Shown here piece after piece: positions 13,637-26,193 of a DNA stretch of 64,000 nucleotides (position 1 is the first letter of the stretch; the number at the start of each line of letters is the position of its first letter). The DNA is taken from positions 80,790,579-80,854,578 of the forward strand of contig OX393556.1 of the NCBI GenBank assembly GCA_947650365.1, read 5' to 3'. The position numbers and the translations under genes were made by a program. The notes beneath the pieces were generated by a model. It had not been told where the DNA came from and did no database searches. It saw nothing but the letters and a program-made list of their open reading frames with translations. The stretch comes from Chamaelirium japonicum (taxonomy: Eukaryota > Streptophyta > Magnoliopsida > Liliales > Melanthiaceae).

Positions 13637-14642
13637 CACGATCCAGATCCATTCTAATTCATTCACACAATCTATTCTAATTCATTCGTAGGATCCATTC
13701 TAATTCATTACTACGATCCATTCTAATTCATTCATATGATCCATTCTAATTCATTCATACGATCCATTCTAAATCATTCGCACGATCCATTCTAATTCAT
13801 TCATACGATCCATTCTAATTCATTCGTACGATCTTTTCTATTTCATTCGTACAATCCATTCTTACTCAATCGTATGATCCATTCTAATCCATTCGCACAA
13901 TCTATTCTAATTCATTCGTACGATCTATTCTATTTCATTCGTACGATCTATTCTATTTCATTCGTACAATCCATTCTAATTCATTCATACGATCCAATCT
14001 AATTCATTCATATGATCCATTCTAATTCATTCGTACGATCTATTCTATTTCATTCATACGATCCATTCTAATTCGTTTGTACGATCCTTTCTAATTCCTT
14101 CGTAGGATCCATTCTATTTCATTCGTATGACCCATTCTAATTCATAAGTACGATCCATTCTAATTCATTCAAACGATCCATTCTAATTCATTTGTACAAT
14201 CCATTCTAATTCATTCGTACGATCCATTCTAATTCATTTGCCCGAAGGTATCTATTCTAATTCATTCGTACTATCCATTCTAATTCCTTCGTACAATCCA
14301 TTCTAATTCCTTCGTACGATCCATTCTAATTCATTCGCACAATCTATTCTAATTCATTCATACGATCCATTCTAATTTATTCGCACGATCCATTCTAATT
14401 CATTCATACGATCCATTCTAATTCATTCATATGATCCATTCTAATTCATTCGCACGATCCATTCTAATTCATTCGTACGATCCATTGTAATTCATTCGCA
14501 CGATCCATTCTAATTCATTCGCACGATCCATTCTAATTCATTCGTACGATCCATTCTAATTCATTCGTAAGATCCAATCTAATTCATTCATACGATCCAT
14601 TCTAATTCTTTCGCACGAATGTATCCATTCTAATTCATTCGT
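13637..14642 (+). repeat. F block 17 (HOR copy 3)
   Basis: 92 bp longer than its counterparts (insertion 13851-13942). It ends at cgtatg. Confidence 0.92.
13851..13942 (+). repeat. 92-bp (4-monomer) insertion in HOR copy 3
   Basis: Copies 1 and 2 go directly from a tctattctatttc monomer pair to an acaatcc monomer; copy 3 has four more 23-bp monomers here. Three of the four resemble the run near 12.41-12.48 kb of the same HOR copy (cattcttactcaatcgtatg, then taatccattcgcacaatc). This suggests that the source was internal. Confidence 0.88.
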
Positions 14643-15993
14643 ATGAATGAATTAGAATAGATTGTGCGAATGAATTAGAATGGATCGTACGAATGAATTA
14701 GAATGGATACATTCGTGCGAATGAATTAGAATGGATCGAATGAATGAATTAGATTCGATCGTACGAATGAATTAGAATGGATCATGCGAATGAATTAGAA
14801 TGGATCGTACGAATGAATTAGAATGGATCGTACGAATGAAATAGAATGGATTGTACGAATGAGATAGAATGGATCGTACGAATGAATTAGAATGGATACA
14901 TTCATGCGAATGAATTAGAATGGATCATACGAATGAATTAGAATGGATTCATTCGTGCGAATGAATTAGAATGGATCGTAGGAATGAGTAAGAATGGATC
15001 GTACGAATGAATTAGAATGGATTGAATTAGAATGAATCGTACGAATGAATTAGAATGGATAGATTCGTGCGAATGAATTTGAATGGATCGTACGAAGGAA
15101 TTAGAATGGACCGTACGAAGGAATTAGAATAGATCATACGAAGAAATTGGAATGGATCGTACGAATGAATTAGAATGGATCGTATGAATGAATTAGAATG
15201 GATCGTGCGAATGAATTAGAATGGATCGTATGAATGAAATAGAATGGATCGTATGAATTAGAATGGATCGTACGAATGAAATAGAATGGATCGTACGAAT
15301 GAATTAGAATAGATTGTGCGAATGGATTAGAATGGATCATACGATTGAGTAAGAATGGATTGTATGAATGAAATAGAATAGATCGTACGAATGAATTAGA
15401 ATGGATCATGCTAATGAATTAGAATGGATCGTGCGAATGAATTAGAATGGATCGTACGAATGAATTAGAATGGATCGTACGAATGAATTAGAATGGATCG
15501 TATGAATTAGAATGGATCGTACGAAGGAATTAGAATGGATCGTATGAATGAATTAGATTGGATCGTATTAATGAATTTGAATGGATCTTGCGAATGAATT
15601 AGAATGGATCGTACGAATGAAATAGAATGGATTGTATGAATGAATTAGAATAGATCGTGCGAATGAATTAGAATAGATCGTACGAATGAATTAGAATGGA
15701 TCATATGAATGAATTAGAATGGATCGTACGTATGAATTAGAATGGATCGTGCGAATGAATTAGAATGGATCGTATGAATGAATTAGAGTAGATACATTCG
15801 TACGAAGGAATTAGAATGGATCGTACAAATGAATTAGAATGGATTATATAAATGAATTAGAATGGATCGTACGAATGAATTAGAATGGATACATTCGTGC
15901 GAATGAATTAGAATGGATTGTACGAATAAATTAGAATGGATCGTACGAATGAATTAGAATAGATTGTACGAATGAATTAGAATGGATCGTACG
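14643..15993 (-). repeat. R block 18
   Basis: HOR sequence to about 15293, then a segment shared with 43.4-44.1 kb. It ends at gtacgtctaattc. Confidence 0.9.
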
Positions 15994-16310
15994 TCTAATT
16001 CATTCGTACAATCCATTCTAATTCATTCATACAATTCATTCTACTTCTTTTGCACGAATGTATCCATTCTAATTCATTCGTACGATCCATTCTAATTCCT
16101 TCGTACGATCGTTTCTAATTCCTTCGTACGATCCATTCTAATTCATTCCCATGAATGTATCCATTCTAATTGATACGTACAATCCATTCTATTTCATTCA
16201 TATGATCCATTCTTACTCATTCGTACGATCCATTCTAATTCTAATTCATTCATATGATCCATTCTAATTCATTCGCACGATCCATTCTAATTCATTCGCA
16301 CGATCCATTT
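15640..16310 (+). repeat. Palindrome near 16378, left arm
   Basis: The reverse complement of this segment matches 16447-17118. The mirrored features include gtacgtctaattc (15989) against gaattagacgtac (16.76 kb), ctacttcttttgcacg against gcaaaagaagtag, and attgatacgtac against gtacgtatcaat. One 4-bp difference is visible near 16236. Confidence 0.88.
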
Positions 16311-16440
16311 TAATTCATTCGTACGATCCATTCTAATTCATTCATACAATCCATTCTAATTCATTCGCACGAATATATCCATTCTAATTCATTCGTACGA
16401 TCCATTCTAATTCATTAGCACGAAAAAACACGATCCACTC
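15994..16440 (+). repeat. F block 19
   Basis: Holds the centre of the 16.4-kb palindrome. It ends in A6 element copy 2. Confidence 0.9.
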
Positions 16441-16442
16441 AC
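16419..16442 (+). repeat. A6 junction element, copy 2
   Basis: It contains gaaaaaacacgatccactca. It lies in the spacer of the palindrome centred at 16378. It joins directly to cgaatggatcg without the usual atacgaataaattag tail. Confidence 0.9.
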
Positions 16443-16763
16443 GAATGGATCGTGCGAATTAATTAGAATGGATCGTGCGAATGAATTAGAATGGATCATA
16501 TGAATGAATTAGAATGAATTAGAATGGATCGTACGAATGAGTAAGAATGGATCATACGAATGAAATAGAATGGATCGTACGTATCAATTAGAATGGATAC
16601 ATTCATGGGAATGAATTAGAATGGATCGTACGAAGGAATTAGAATGGATCGTACGAAAGAATTAGAATGGATCGTACGAAAGAATTAGAATGGATACATT
16701 CGTGCAAAAGAAGTAGAATGGATTGTATGAATGAACTAGAATGGATCGTACGAATGAATTAGA
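16441..16763 (-). repeat. R block 20
   Basis: Ends at gaattagacgtacgatcc, the reverse complement of the switch at 15993. Confidence 0.9.
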
Positions 16764-17118
16764 CGTACGATCCATTCTAATTCATTCGTACAATCTATTC
16801 TAATTCATTCGTACGATCCATTCTAATTTATTCGTACAATCCATTCTAATTCATTCGCACGAATGTATCCATTCTAATTCATTCGTACGATCCATTCTAA
16901 TTCATTCATATAATCCATTCTAATTCATTCGTACGATCCATTCTAATTCCTTCGTACGAATGTATCTACTCTAATTCATTCATACGATCTATTCTAATTC
17001 ATTCGCACGATCCATTCTAATTCATACGTACGATCCATTCTAATTCATTCATATGATCCATTCTAATTCATTCGTACGATGCATTCTAATTCATTCGCAC
17101 GATCCATTCTAATTCATT
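16447..17118 (-). repeat. Palindrome near 16378, right arm
   Basis: This is the inverted partner of 15640-16310. The spacer of about 136 bp holds A6 element copy 2. The F part of this arm (16764-17118) recurs directly at 55777-56300, in and around the spacer of the large palindrome. Confidence 0.88.
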
Positions 17119-17241
17119 TATACGATCCAATCTAATTCATTCATACGATCCATTCTAATTCTTTCGCACGAATGTATCCATTCTAATTCATTCGTACGAT
17201 CCATTCTAATTCATTAGCACGAAAAAACACGATCCACTCAC
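16764..17241 (+). repeat. F block 21
   Basis: Ends in A6 element copy 3. Confidence 0.9.
17218..17241 (+). repeat. A6 junction element, copy 3
   Basis: It contains gaaaaaacacgatccactca and is followed by the R tail catatgaataaattag. It marks the F-to-R switch just outside the right arm of the 16.4-kb palindrome. Confidence 0.9.
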
Positions 17242-17402
17242 ATATGAATAAATTAGAATGAATTAGAATGGATTGTGTGAATGAATTAGAATGGATCGTA
17301 TGAATGAATTAGAATGGATCGTGCGAATGAATTAGAATGGATCGTGCGAATGAATTAGAATATGGATCGTACGAAGGAATTAGAATGGATCGTACGAATG
17401 AA
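17242..17402 (-). repeat. R block 22
   Basis: Ends at GAATTC (17400-17405). Confidence 0.9.
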
Positions 17403-17485
17403 TTCGAATGTATCCTTTCTAATTCATTCGTACGATCCATTCTAATTCCTTCGTACGATCCATTCTAATTCATTCGTACGATTCA
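17403..17485 (+). repeat. F block 23 (83 bp)
   Basis: Fewer than four monomers. It ends at gattcatgctaatgaatt, a switch seen only here. Confidence 0.85.
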
Positions 17486-18365
17486 TGCTAATGAATTAGA
17501 ATTGATCGTACTAATGAATTAGAATAGATTGTGCGAATGAATTAGAATGGATCGTATGAATGAATTGGAATGGATACATTCGTGCGAATGAATTAGAATG
17601 GATCGTATGAATGAATTAGAGTGGATACATTCGTATAAATGAATTAGAATGGATCGTACGAATGAATTAGAATGGATACATTCGTGCGAATGAATTAGAA
17701 TGGATCATATAAATGAATTAGAATGGATCGTTTGAGTGAATGCGAATGGATCGTGCGAATGAATTAGAATGGATTGTATGAATGAATTAGAATGGATCAT
17801 ACGAAGGAATTAGAATGGATCGTACGAAGGAATTAGAATGGATAGTACGAATGAATTAGAATGGATACCTTCGTGCAAATGAATTAGAATGGATCGTACC
17901 AATGAGTAAGAATGGATCGTACGAATGAAATAGAATGGATCATATGAATGAATTAGAATAGATCGTGCGAATGAATTAGAATGGATCGTACGAATGAATT
18001 AGAATAGATTGTGCGAATGAATTAGAATGGATCGTACGAATAAATTAGAATGGATCATACGAATGAATTAGAATGGATCGTATGGATGAATTAGAATGGA
18101 TCGTGCGAATGAATTAGAATGGATCGTACGAATGAAATAGAATGGATTGTACGAATGAAATAGATTAGATCGTGCGAATGAATTAGAATAGATCGTATGA
18201 ATGAATTAGATTGGATCGTATTAATGAATTAGAATGGATCGTACGAATGAATTAGAATGGATCGTATGAATGAATTAGAATGGATACATTCGTGCAAAAG
18301 AATTAGAATGGATTGTATGAATGAATTAGAATGGATCGTGCGAATGAATTAGAATGGATACATTC
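17486..18365 (-). repeat. R block 24
   Basis: Contains cgtttgagtgaatgc near 17731. It ends at cattcgaattcattcg, the inverse of the GAATTC switch type. Confidence 0.9.
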
Positions 18366-18758
18366 GAATTCATTCGCACGATCCATTATAATTCCTTCGT
18401 ATGATCCATTCTAATTCATTCGTACGGTATGATTCATTCTAATTCATTCGTACGATTCATTCTAATTCAATCCATTCTAATTCAATCCATTCTAATTCAT
18501 TCGTACGATCCATTCTAATTCATTCGTACGATCCATTCTAATTCATTCATACGATTCATTCTAATTCAATCGTACGATTCATTCTAATTCAATCCATTCT
18601 AATTCATTCATACGATCCATTCTAATTCATTTGCACGAATGTATCCAATCTAATTCATTCATACGATCCATTCTATTTCTTTCGCACGAATGTATCCATT
18701 CTAATTCATTCGTACGATCCATTCTAATTCATTAGCACGAAAAAACACGATCCACTCA
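18366..18758 (+). repeat. F block 25
   Basis: Has a gtatg cassette at 18424 followed by several shortened monomers. It ends in A6 element copy 4. Confidence 0.9.
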
Positions 18759-18759
18759 C
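18736..18759 (+). repeat. A6 junction element, copy 4
   Basis: It contains gaaaaaacacgatccactca with the standard tail atacgaataaattag. The flanks, up to the following GAATTC switch at 18918, repeat those of copy 3 at 17.2-17.4 kb. Confidence 0.9.
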
Positions 18760-18920
18760 ATACGAATAAATTAGAATGAATTAGAATGGATTGTGTGAAT
18801 GAATTAGAATGGATCGTATGAATGAATTAGAATGGATCGTGCGAATGAATTAGAATGGATCGTGCGAATGAATTAGAATATGGATCGTACGAAGGAATTA
18901 GAATGGATCGTACGAATGAA
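18759..18920 (-). repeat. R block 26
   Basis: Near copy of 17242-17402, ending at GAATTC (18918-18923). Confidence 0.9.
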
Positions 18921-19405
18921 TTCGAATGTATCCTTTCTAATTCATTCGTACGATTCATTCTAATTCCTTCGTACGATCCATTCTAATTCATTCGTACGAT
19001 CCATTCTAATTTATTCGCACGATCCATTCTAATTCATGCATACGATCCATTCTAATTCATTCGTACGATCCATTCTAATTCATTCGTACGATCCATTCTA
19101 ATTCATTCGCACAATCTATTCTAATTCATTCGTACGATCCATTTTAATTCATTCGCACGATCCATTCTAATTCATTCATACGATCCATTCTATTTCATTC
19201 GTACGATCCATTCTTACTCATTCGTACGATCCATTCTAATTCATTTGCACGAAGGTATCCATTCTAATTCATTCGCACTATCCATTCTAATTCCTTCGTA
19301 CGATCCATTCTAATTCCTTCGTACGATCCATTCTAATTCATTCGCACGATCCATTCTAATTCATTAATACGATCAAATCTAATTCATTCATACGATCTAT
19401 TCTAA
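18921..19405 (+). repeat. F block 27
   Basis: Ends at attctaattagaat, a perfect palindrome centred on the monomer's AATT; this switch type is seen only here. Confidence 0.9.
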
Positions 19406-20554
19406 TTAGAATGGATCGTACGAATGAATTAGAATGGATCATGCGAATGAATTAGAATGGATCGGGCGAATGAATTAGAATGGATCGTACGAATGAAATA
19501 GAATGGATTGTACGAATGAGATAGAATGGATCGTACGAATGAATTAGAATGGATACATTCATGCGAATGAATTAGAATGGATCGTATGAATGAATTAGAA
19601 TGGATCGTATGAATGAATTAGAATGGATCGTGCAAATGAATTAGAAAGGATCGTACGAATGAATTAGAATGGATCGTATGAATGAATTAGAATGGATTGT
19701 GCGAATGAATTAGAATGGATCGTACGAATGAATTAGAATGGATCGTACGAATGAATTAGAATGGATCGTATGAATGAATTAGAATGGATCGTACGAATGA
19801 ATTAGAATGGATCGTGCGAATGAATTAGAATGGATCGTATGAATGAATTAGAATGGATCGTACGAATGAATTAGAATAGATTGTGCGAATGAATTAGAAT
19901 GGATCGTACGAATAAATTAGAATGGATCGTACGAATGAATTAGAATGGATCGTGCGAATGAATTAGAATGGATCGTACGAATGAATTAGAATGGATTGTA
20001 CGAATGAAATAGAATAGATCGTACGAATGAATTAGAATGGATCATGCTAATGAATTAGAATTGATCGTACGAATTAATTAGAATAGATTGTGCGAATGAA
20101 TTAGAATGGATACATTCGTGCGAAAGAATTAGAATGGATCGTATGAATGAATTAGATTGGATCGTATAAATGAATTAGAATGGATCGTACGAATGAATTA
20201 GAATGGATCGTGCTAATGAATTAGAATGGATCGTGCGAATGAATTAGAATGGATCGTGCGAATGAATTAGAATGGATCGTACGAATGAATTAGAATGGAT
20301 CGTTCGAATGAATTAGAATAGATTGTGCGAATGAATTAGAATGGATCGTACGAATGAATTAGAATGGATCGTGCGAATAAATTAGAATGGATCATATGAA
20401 TGAATTAGAATGGATCGTGTGAATGAATTAGAATATGGATCGTACGAAGGAATTAGAATGGATCGTACGAATGAATTAGAATGGATCGTATGAATGAATT
20501 AGAATGGATCGTGCGAATGAATTAGAATGGATCGTACGAATGAAATAGAATGGA
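19406..20554 (-). repeat. R block 28
   Basis: Mostly regular monomers with few length variants. It ends at ggattcgcacgaatg. Confidence 0.9.
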
Positions 20555-21435
20555 TTCGCACGAATGTATCCATTCTAATTCATTTGTACGATCCATTCTA
20601 ATTCATTCGTACAATCCATTCTAATTCATTCGCACGATCCATTCGCATTCACTCAAACGATCCATTCTAATTCATTCATATGATCCATTCTAATTCATTC
20701 GTACGAATGTATACATTCTAATTCATTCGTACGATCCATTCTAATTCATTTGTTCGAATGTATCCACTCTAATTCATTCATACGATCCATTCTAATTCAT
20801 TCGCACGAATGTATCCATTCCAATTCATTCGTACGATCCATTCTAATTTATTCGCACAATCTATTCTAATTCATTCGTACGATCTATTCTAATTCATTGG
20901 CATGATCTATTCTAATTCATTCGTACGATCTATTGTATTTCATTCGTACAATCCATTCGCACAATCTATTCTAATTCATTCGTACGATCCATTCTATTTT
21001 ATCCGTACGATCCATTCTAATTCATACGATCCATTCTATTTCATTCATACGATCCATTTTAATTCATTCGCACGATCCATTCTAATTCATTCATACGATC
21101 CATTCTAATTCATTCGTACGATCCATTCTAATTTCTTCGTATGATCTATTCTAATTCCTTCGTACGATCCATTCTAATTCCTTCGTACGATCCATTCAAA
21201 TTCATTCGCACGAATCTATCCATTCTAATTCATTCGTACGATCCATTCTAATTCATTCGCACGATCCATTCGAATTCATTAATACGATCCAATCTAATTC
21301 ATTCATACGATCAATTCTAATTAATTCGCACTAATATATCCTTTCTAATTCATTCGTACGATCCAAATTCATTTATCCGTACGATCTATTCTATTTCATT
21401 CGTACGATCCATTCTTATCGTACGATCCATTCTAA
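20465..21435 (+). repeat. Palindrome near 22570, left arm
   Basis: Mirrors 23597-24680. The switch ggattcgcacgaatg (20552) faces its inverse at 24569-24588, and gcattcactcaaacg faces cgtttgagtgaatgc. The arm lacks about 125 bp present in its partner near 21.37 kb. Confidence 0.82.
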
Positions 21436-22445
21436 TTCAATCCATTCTAATTCATTCGTACGATCCATTCTAATTCATTCGTACGATCCATTCTAATTCA
21501 TTCGTACGATTCATTCTAATTCAATCCATTCTAATTCATTCGTACGATCCATTCTGTTTCATTCATACGATCCATTCTTACTCATTCGTACGATCCATTC
21601 GTATCCATTCTAATTCATTCGTACGATCTATTCTAATTCATTCGTATGATCCATTCTAATTCCTTCGTACGATCCATTCTAATTCATTCGTACGATCCAT
21701 TCTAATTCATTCGCACGATCCATTCTAATTCATTCGTACGATCCATTCTATTTCATTCATACGATCCATTCTAATTCATTCATACGATCTATTCTAATTC
21801 TTTCGCACGAATGTATCCATTCTAATTCATTCGTACGATCCATTCTAATTCATTCACACGATACATTCTAATTCATTTATACAATCCATTCTAATTCTTT
21901 TGCACGAATGTATCCATTCTAATTCATTCGTTCGATCCGTTCTAATTCATTCGTACGATCCATTCTAATTCATTCGCACTATCCATTCTAATTCATGCAT
22001 ACGATCCAATCTAATTCATTCATACGATCCATTCTAATTCATTCACACGAATGTATCCATTCTAATTCATTCGTACGATCCATTCTAATTCATTCGTACG
22101 ATCCATTTAAATTCATTCATACGATCCGTTCTAATTCATTTGTACAATCCATTCTAATTCTTTCACACGATTCATTCTAATTTATTCATACGATCCATTC
22201 TATTTCATTCGTACGATCCATTGTTACTCATTCGTACGATCCATTCTAATTCATTTGCACGAAGGTATCTATTCTAATTCATTCGTACTATCCATTCTAA
22301 TTCCTTCGTACGATCCATTCTAATTCCTTCGTACGAATCTATTTCATTCGTACGATCCATTCTAATTCATACGATCCATTCTATTTCATTCGTACGATCC
22401 ATTCTAATTCAATCGCACGATCCATTCTAATTCATTCGCACGATA
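20555..22445 (+). repeat. F block 29
   Basis: Includes the left arm of the 22.6-kb palindrome. It ends at cgatacattcatgc. Confidence 0.9.
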
Positions 22446-24584
22446 CATTCATGCAAAAGAATTAGAATGGATCGTACGAATGAATTAGAATAGATCGTAC
22501 GAATGAATTAGAATGGATCGTACGAATGACTTAGAATGGATCGTTCGAATGAATTAGAATAGATTGTGCGAATGAATAAGAATGGATCGTACGAATGAAT
22601 TAGAAAGGATACATTCGTGCGAATGAATTAGAATGGATCGTATGAGTGTGAATGAATTAGAATGGATTGTGTGAATGAATTAGAATGGATCGTACGAATG
22701 AATTAGAATAGATCGTACGAATGAATTAGAATGGATACGAATGGATCGTACGAATGAGTAAGAATGGATCGTACGAATGAAATAGAATGGATTGTACGAA
22801 TGAATTAGAATGGATACATTCGTGCGAATGAATTAGGATGGATCGTATCAATGAATTAGAATAGATTGTGCGAATGAATTAGAATGGATCGTACGAATGA
22901 ATTAGAATGGATACATTCGTGCAAAAGAAATAGAATGGGTTGTATGAATGAATTAGAATGGATCGTGTGAATGAATTAGAATGGATCATACGAATGAATT
23001 AGAATGGATACATTCGTGCGAATGAATTAGAATGGATCGTGCGAATGAATTAGAATGGATCGTACGAATGAATTAGAATGGATCGTATGAATGAATTAGA
23101 ATGGATCGTGCGAATGAATTAGAATGGATCGTCCGAATGAATTAGAATGGATCGTACGAATGAATTAGAATGGATCGTATGAATGAATTAGATTGGATCG
23201 TATTAATGAATTAGAATGGATCGTACGAATGAATTAGAATAGATCGTACGAATGAATTAGAATGGATACGAATGGATCGTACGAATGAGTAAGAATGGAT
23301 CGTACGAATGAAATAGAATGGATTGTACGAATGAATTAGAATGGATACATTCGTGCGAATGAATTAGGATGGATCGTATGAATGAATTAGAATAGATTGT
23401 GCGAATGAATTAGAATGGATCGTACGAATGAATTAGAATGGATACATTCATGCGAATGAATTAGAATGGATCGTATGAATGAATTAGAATGGATCGTATG
23501 AGTGAATTAGATTGGATACGAAGGAATTAGAATGGATCGTACGAAGGAATTAGAATGGAGAATGGATCGTGCGAATGAATTAGAATGGATCGTGCGATAA
23601 GAATGGATCGTACGAATGAAATAGAATAGATCGTACGGATAAATGAATTTGGATCGTGCTAATGAATTAGAATGGATCGTACGAATGAATTAGAATTGAT
23701 CGTACTAATGAATTAGAATAGATTGTGCGAATGAATTAGAATGGATCGTACGAATGAATTAGAAAGGATATATTCGTGCGAATGAATTAGAATAGATCGT
23801 ATGAATGAATTAGATTGGATCGTATTAACGAATTAGAATGGATCGTGCGAATGAATTAGAATGGATCGTACGAATGAATTAGAATGGATAGATTCATGCG
23901 AATGAATTTGAATGGATCGTACGAAGGAATTAGAATGGATCGTACGAAGGAATTAGAATAGATCATACGAAGAAATTAGAATGGATCGTACGAATGAATT
24001 AGAATGGATCGTATGAATGAATTAGAATGGATCGTGCGAATGAATTAAAATGGATCGTATGAATGAAATAGAATGGATCGTATGAATTAGAATGGATCGT
24101 ACGAATGAAATAGAATGGATCGTACGAATGAATTAGAATAGATTGTGTGAATGGATTAGAATGGATCATACGATTGAGTAAGAATGGATTGTACGAATGG
24201 AATAGAATAGGTCGTACGAATGAATTAGAATGGATCATGCTATTGAATTAGAATTGATCGTACGAATGAATTAGAATAGATTGTGCGAATGAGTTAGAAT
24301 GGATCGTACGAATGAATTGGAATGGATACATTCGTGCGAATGAATTAGAATGGATCGTATGAATGAATTAGAGTGGATACATTCGTACAAATGAATTAGA
24401 ATGGATCGTACGAATGAATTAGAATGGATACATTCGTGCGAATGAATTAGAATGGATCATATGAATGAATTAGAATGGATCGTTTGAGTGAATGCGAATG
24501 GATCGTGCGAATGAATTAGAATGGATTGTATGAATGAATTAGAATGGATCGTACGAATGAATTAGAATGGATACATTCGTGGGA
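22446..24584 (-). repeat. R block 30
   Basis: Contains a local ~531-bp repeat (gatacgaatggatcg at about 22735 and 23266). It ends at gatacattcgtgggaatcc. Confidence 0.9.
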
Positions 24585-25885
24585 ATCCATTCTATTTCAT
24601 TTGTACGATCTATTCTAATTCATTCGCACGATCCATTCTAATTCATTCATACGATCCATTCTAATTCATTCGTACGATCCATTCTAATTCATTTGTACGA
24701 TCCATTCTAATTCATTCGCACAATCTATTCTAATTCATTCGTATGATCCATTCAAATTCATTCGCACGATCCATTCTAATTCATTCATACGATCCATTCT
24801 ATTTCATTCATATAATCCATTCTTACTCATTCGTACGATCCATTCTAATTCATTTGCACGAAGGTATCCATTCTAATTCATTCATACTATCCATTCTAAT
24901 TCCTTCGTACGATCCATTCTAATTCCTTCGTACGATCCATTCTAATTCATTCGTACGATCCATTCTAATTCCTTCGTATGATCCATTCTAATTCATTCGT
25001 ACGGTATGATTCATTCGAATTCATTTGTACGATTCATTCTAATTCAATCCATTCTAATTCATTCGTACGATCCATTCTAATTCATTCGTACGATCCATTC
25101 TAATTCATTCGTACGATTCATTCTAATTCAATCCATTCTAATTCATTCGTACGATCCATTCTTACTCATTCGTACGATCCATTCTAATTCATTCGCACGA
25201 ATGAATCCATTCTAATTCATTCGTATGATCCATTCTAATTCATTCGCATGAATGTATCCATTCTAATTCGTTCGTACGATCCAATCTATCGTATTCGTAC
25301 AATCCATTCTATTTCATTCGTAGGATCCATTCTAATTCATTCGCACGATCCATTCTAATTCATTTGGATGATCCATTCTAATTCATTCGTACGATCGATT
25401 CTAATTCATTCATACAATCCATTCTAATTCATTCGCACGAATGTATCCATTCTAATTCATTCGTACGATCCATTCTAATTCATTCTCACAATCTATTCTA
25501 ATTCATTCATACGATCCATTCTAATTTATTCGCACGATCCATTCTAATTTATTCATACGATCCATTCTCATTCATTCATATGATCCATTCTAATTCATTC
25601 GCACGATCCATTCTTACTCATTCGTACGATCCATTCTAATTCATTCGCACGATCCATTCTAATTCATTAATACGATCCATTCTAATTCATTCGCACGATC
25701 CATTCTAATTCATTCACACTCATACGATCCATTCTAATTCATTTGCACGAATGTATCCTTTCTAATTCATTCGTACGATCCTTTCTAATTCATTCGCACA
25801 ATCTATTCTAATTCATTCGAACGATCCATTCTAATTCATTCGTACGATCCATTCTAATTCATTCGTACGATCCATTCTAATTCAT
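23200..25885. repeat. 7.3-kb-spaced segmental duplication, copy 1
   Basis: Matches 30530-33167 across an R block and into the following F block. Spacing is 7330 bp at the cgtacggataaatg landmark and about 7284 bp after 24.0 kb. The difference is two monomers near 23.9 kb. Confidence 0.88.
23597..24680 (-). repeat. Palindrome near 22570, right arm
   Basis: This is the inverted partner of 20465-21435. It includes cgtacggataaatgaattt (23632), mirror of the aaattcatttatccg site at 21365. It contains about 125 bp (mainly 23660-23800) that the left arm lacks. Confidence 0.82.
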
Positions 25886-26031
25886 TCGCACGATCCATTC
25901 TAATTCATTCGAACGATCCATTCTAATTCATTAGCACGATCCATTCTAATTCTTTCGCACGAATGTATCCATTCTAATTCATTCGTACGATCCATTCTAA
26001 TTCATTAGCACCAAAAAACATGATCCACTCA
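24585..26031 (+). repeat. F block 31
   Basis: 1.3-kb-family sequence with a gtatg cassette at 25001. It ends in A6 element copy 5. Confidence 0.9.
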
Positions 26032-26032
26032 C
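26009..26032 (+). repeat. A6 junction element, copy 5
   Basis: This variant reads caccaaaaaacatg. It lies in the left arm of the palindrome centred at 27491. Its mirror partner is the inverted copy at 28950-28973; the A6 and T6 positions sum to the palindrome axis. Confidence 0.9.
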
Positions 26033-26193
26033 ATACGAATAAATTAGAATGAATTAGAATGGATTGTGTGAATGAATTAGAATGGATCGTATGAATGAAT
26101 TAGAATGGATCGTGCGAATGAATTAGAATGGATCGTGCGAATTAATTAGAATAAGGATCGTACGAAGGAATTAGAATGGATCGTACGAATGAA
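26032..26193 (-). repeat. R block 32
   Basis: Ends at GAATTC (26191-26196); mirror of 28786-28949. Confidence 0.9.

Larger units (their letters stand above)
12016..15293 (+). repeat. 3.39-kb higher-order repeat, copy 3, truncated
   Basis: The third tandem copy follows copy 2 until about 15293 and then runs into different R sequence. It contains an extra 92 bp (13851-13942), so positions after that are offset by 3480 from copy 2. Switches lie at about 12976, 13637 and 14642. Confidence 0.92.

Noticed and set aside
15170-15409. Open reading frame on the minus strand, with near copies at 23999-24238 (minus), 31283-31522 (minus) and 34401-34640 (plus)
   Set aside because: All read the satellite in F sense, where the monomer has one stop (TAA in tctaattc). 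Since 23 is not a multiple of 3, that stop enters a given frame once in three monomers. These frames stay open only where that third monomer has tctatttc or another TAA-removing change. The protein is a 23-residue echo of three monomers (IHSNSF, DPFYF). The four are copies of one duplicated or inverted segment. There is no ribosome-binding, splice or promoter context.
20902-21108. Plus-strand open frame of 68 codons
   Set aside because: It is the mirror copy of 23999-24238 in the 22.6-kb palindrome, shortened by missing monomers. It is repeat-derived, as above.
21995-22180. Plus-strand open frame of 61 codons
   Set aside because: Chance survival of one frame through variant monomers; the composition is the same IHSNSF repeat.
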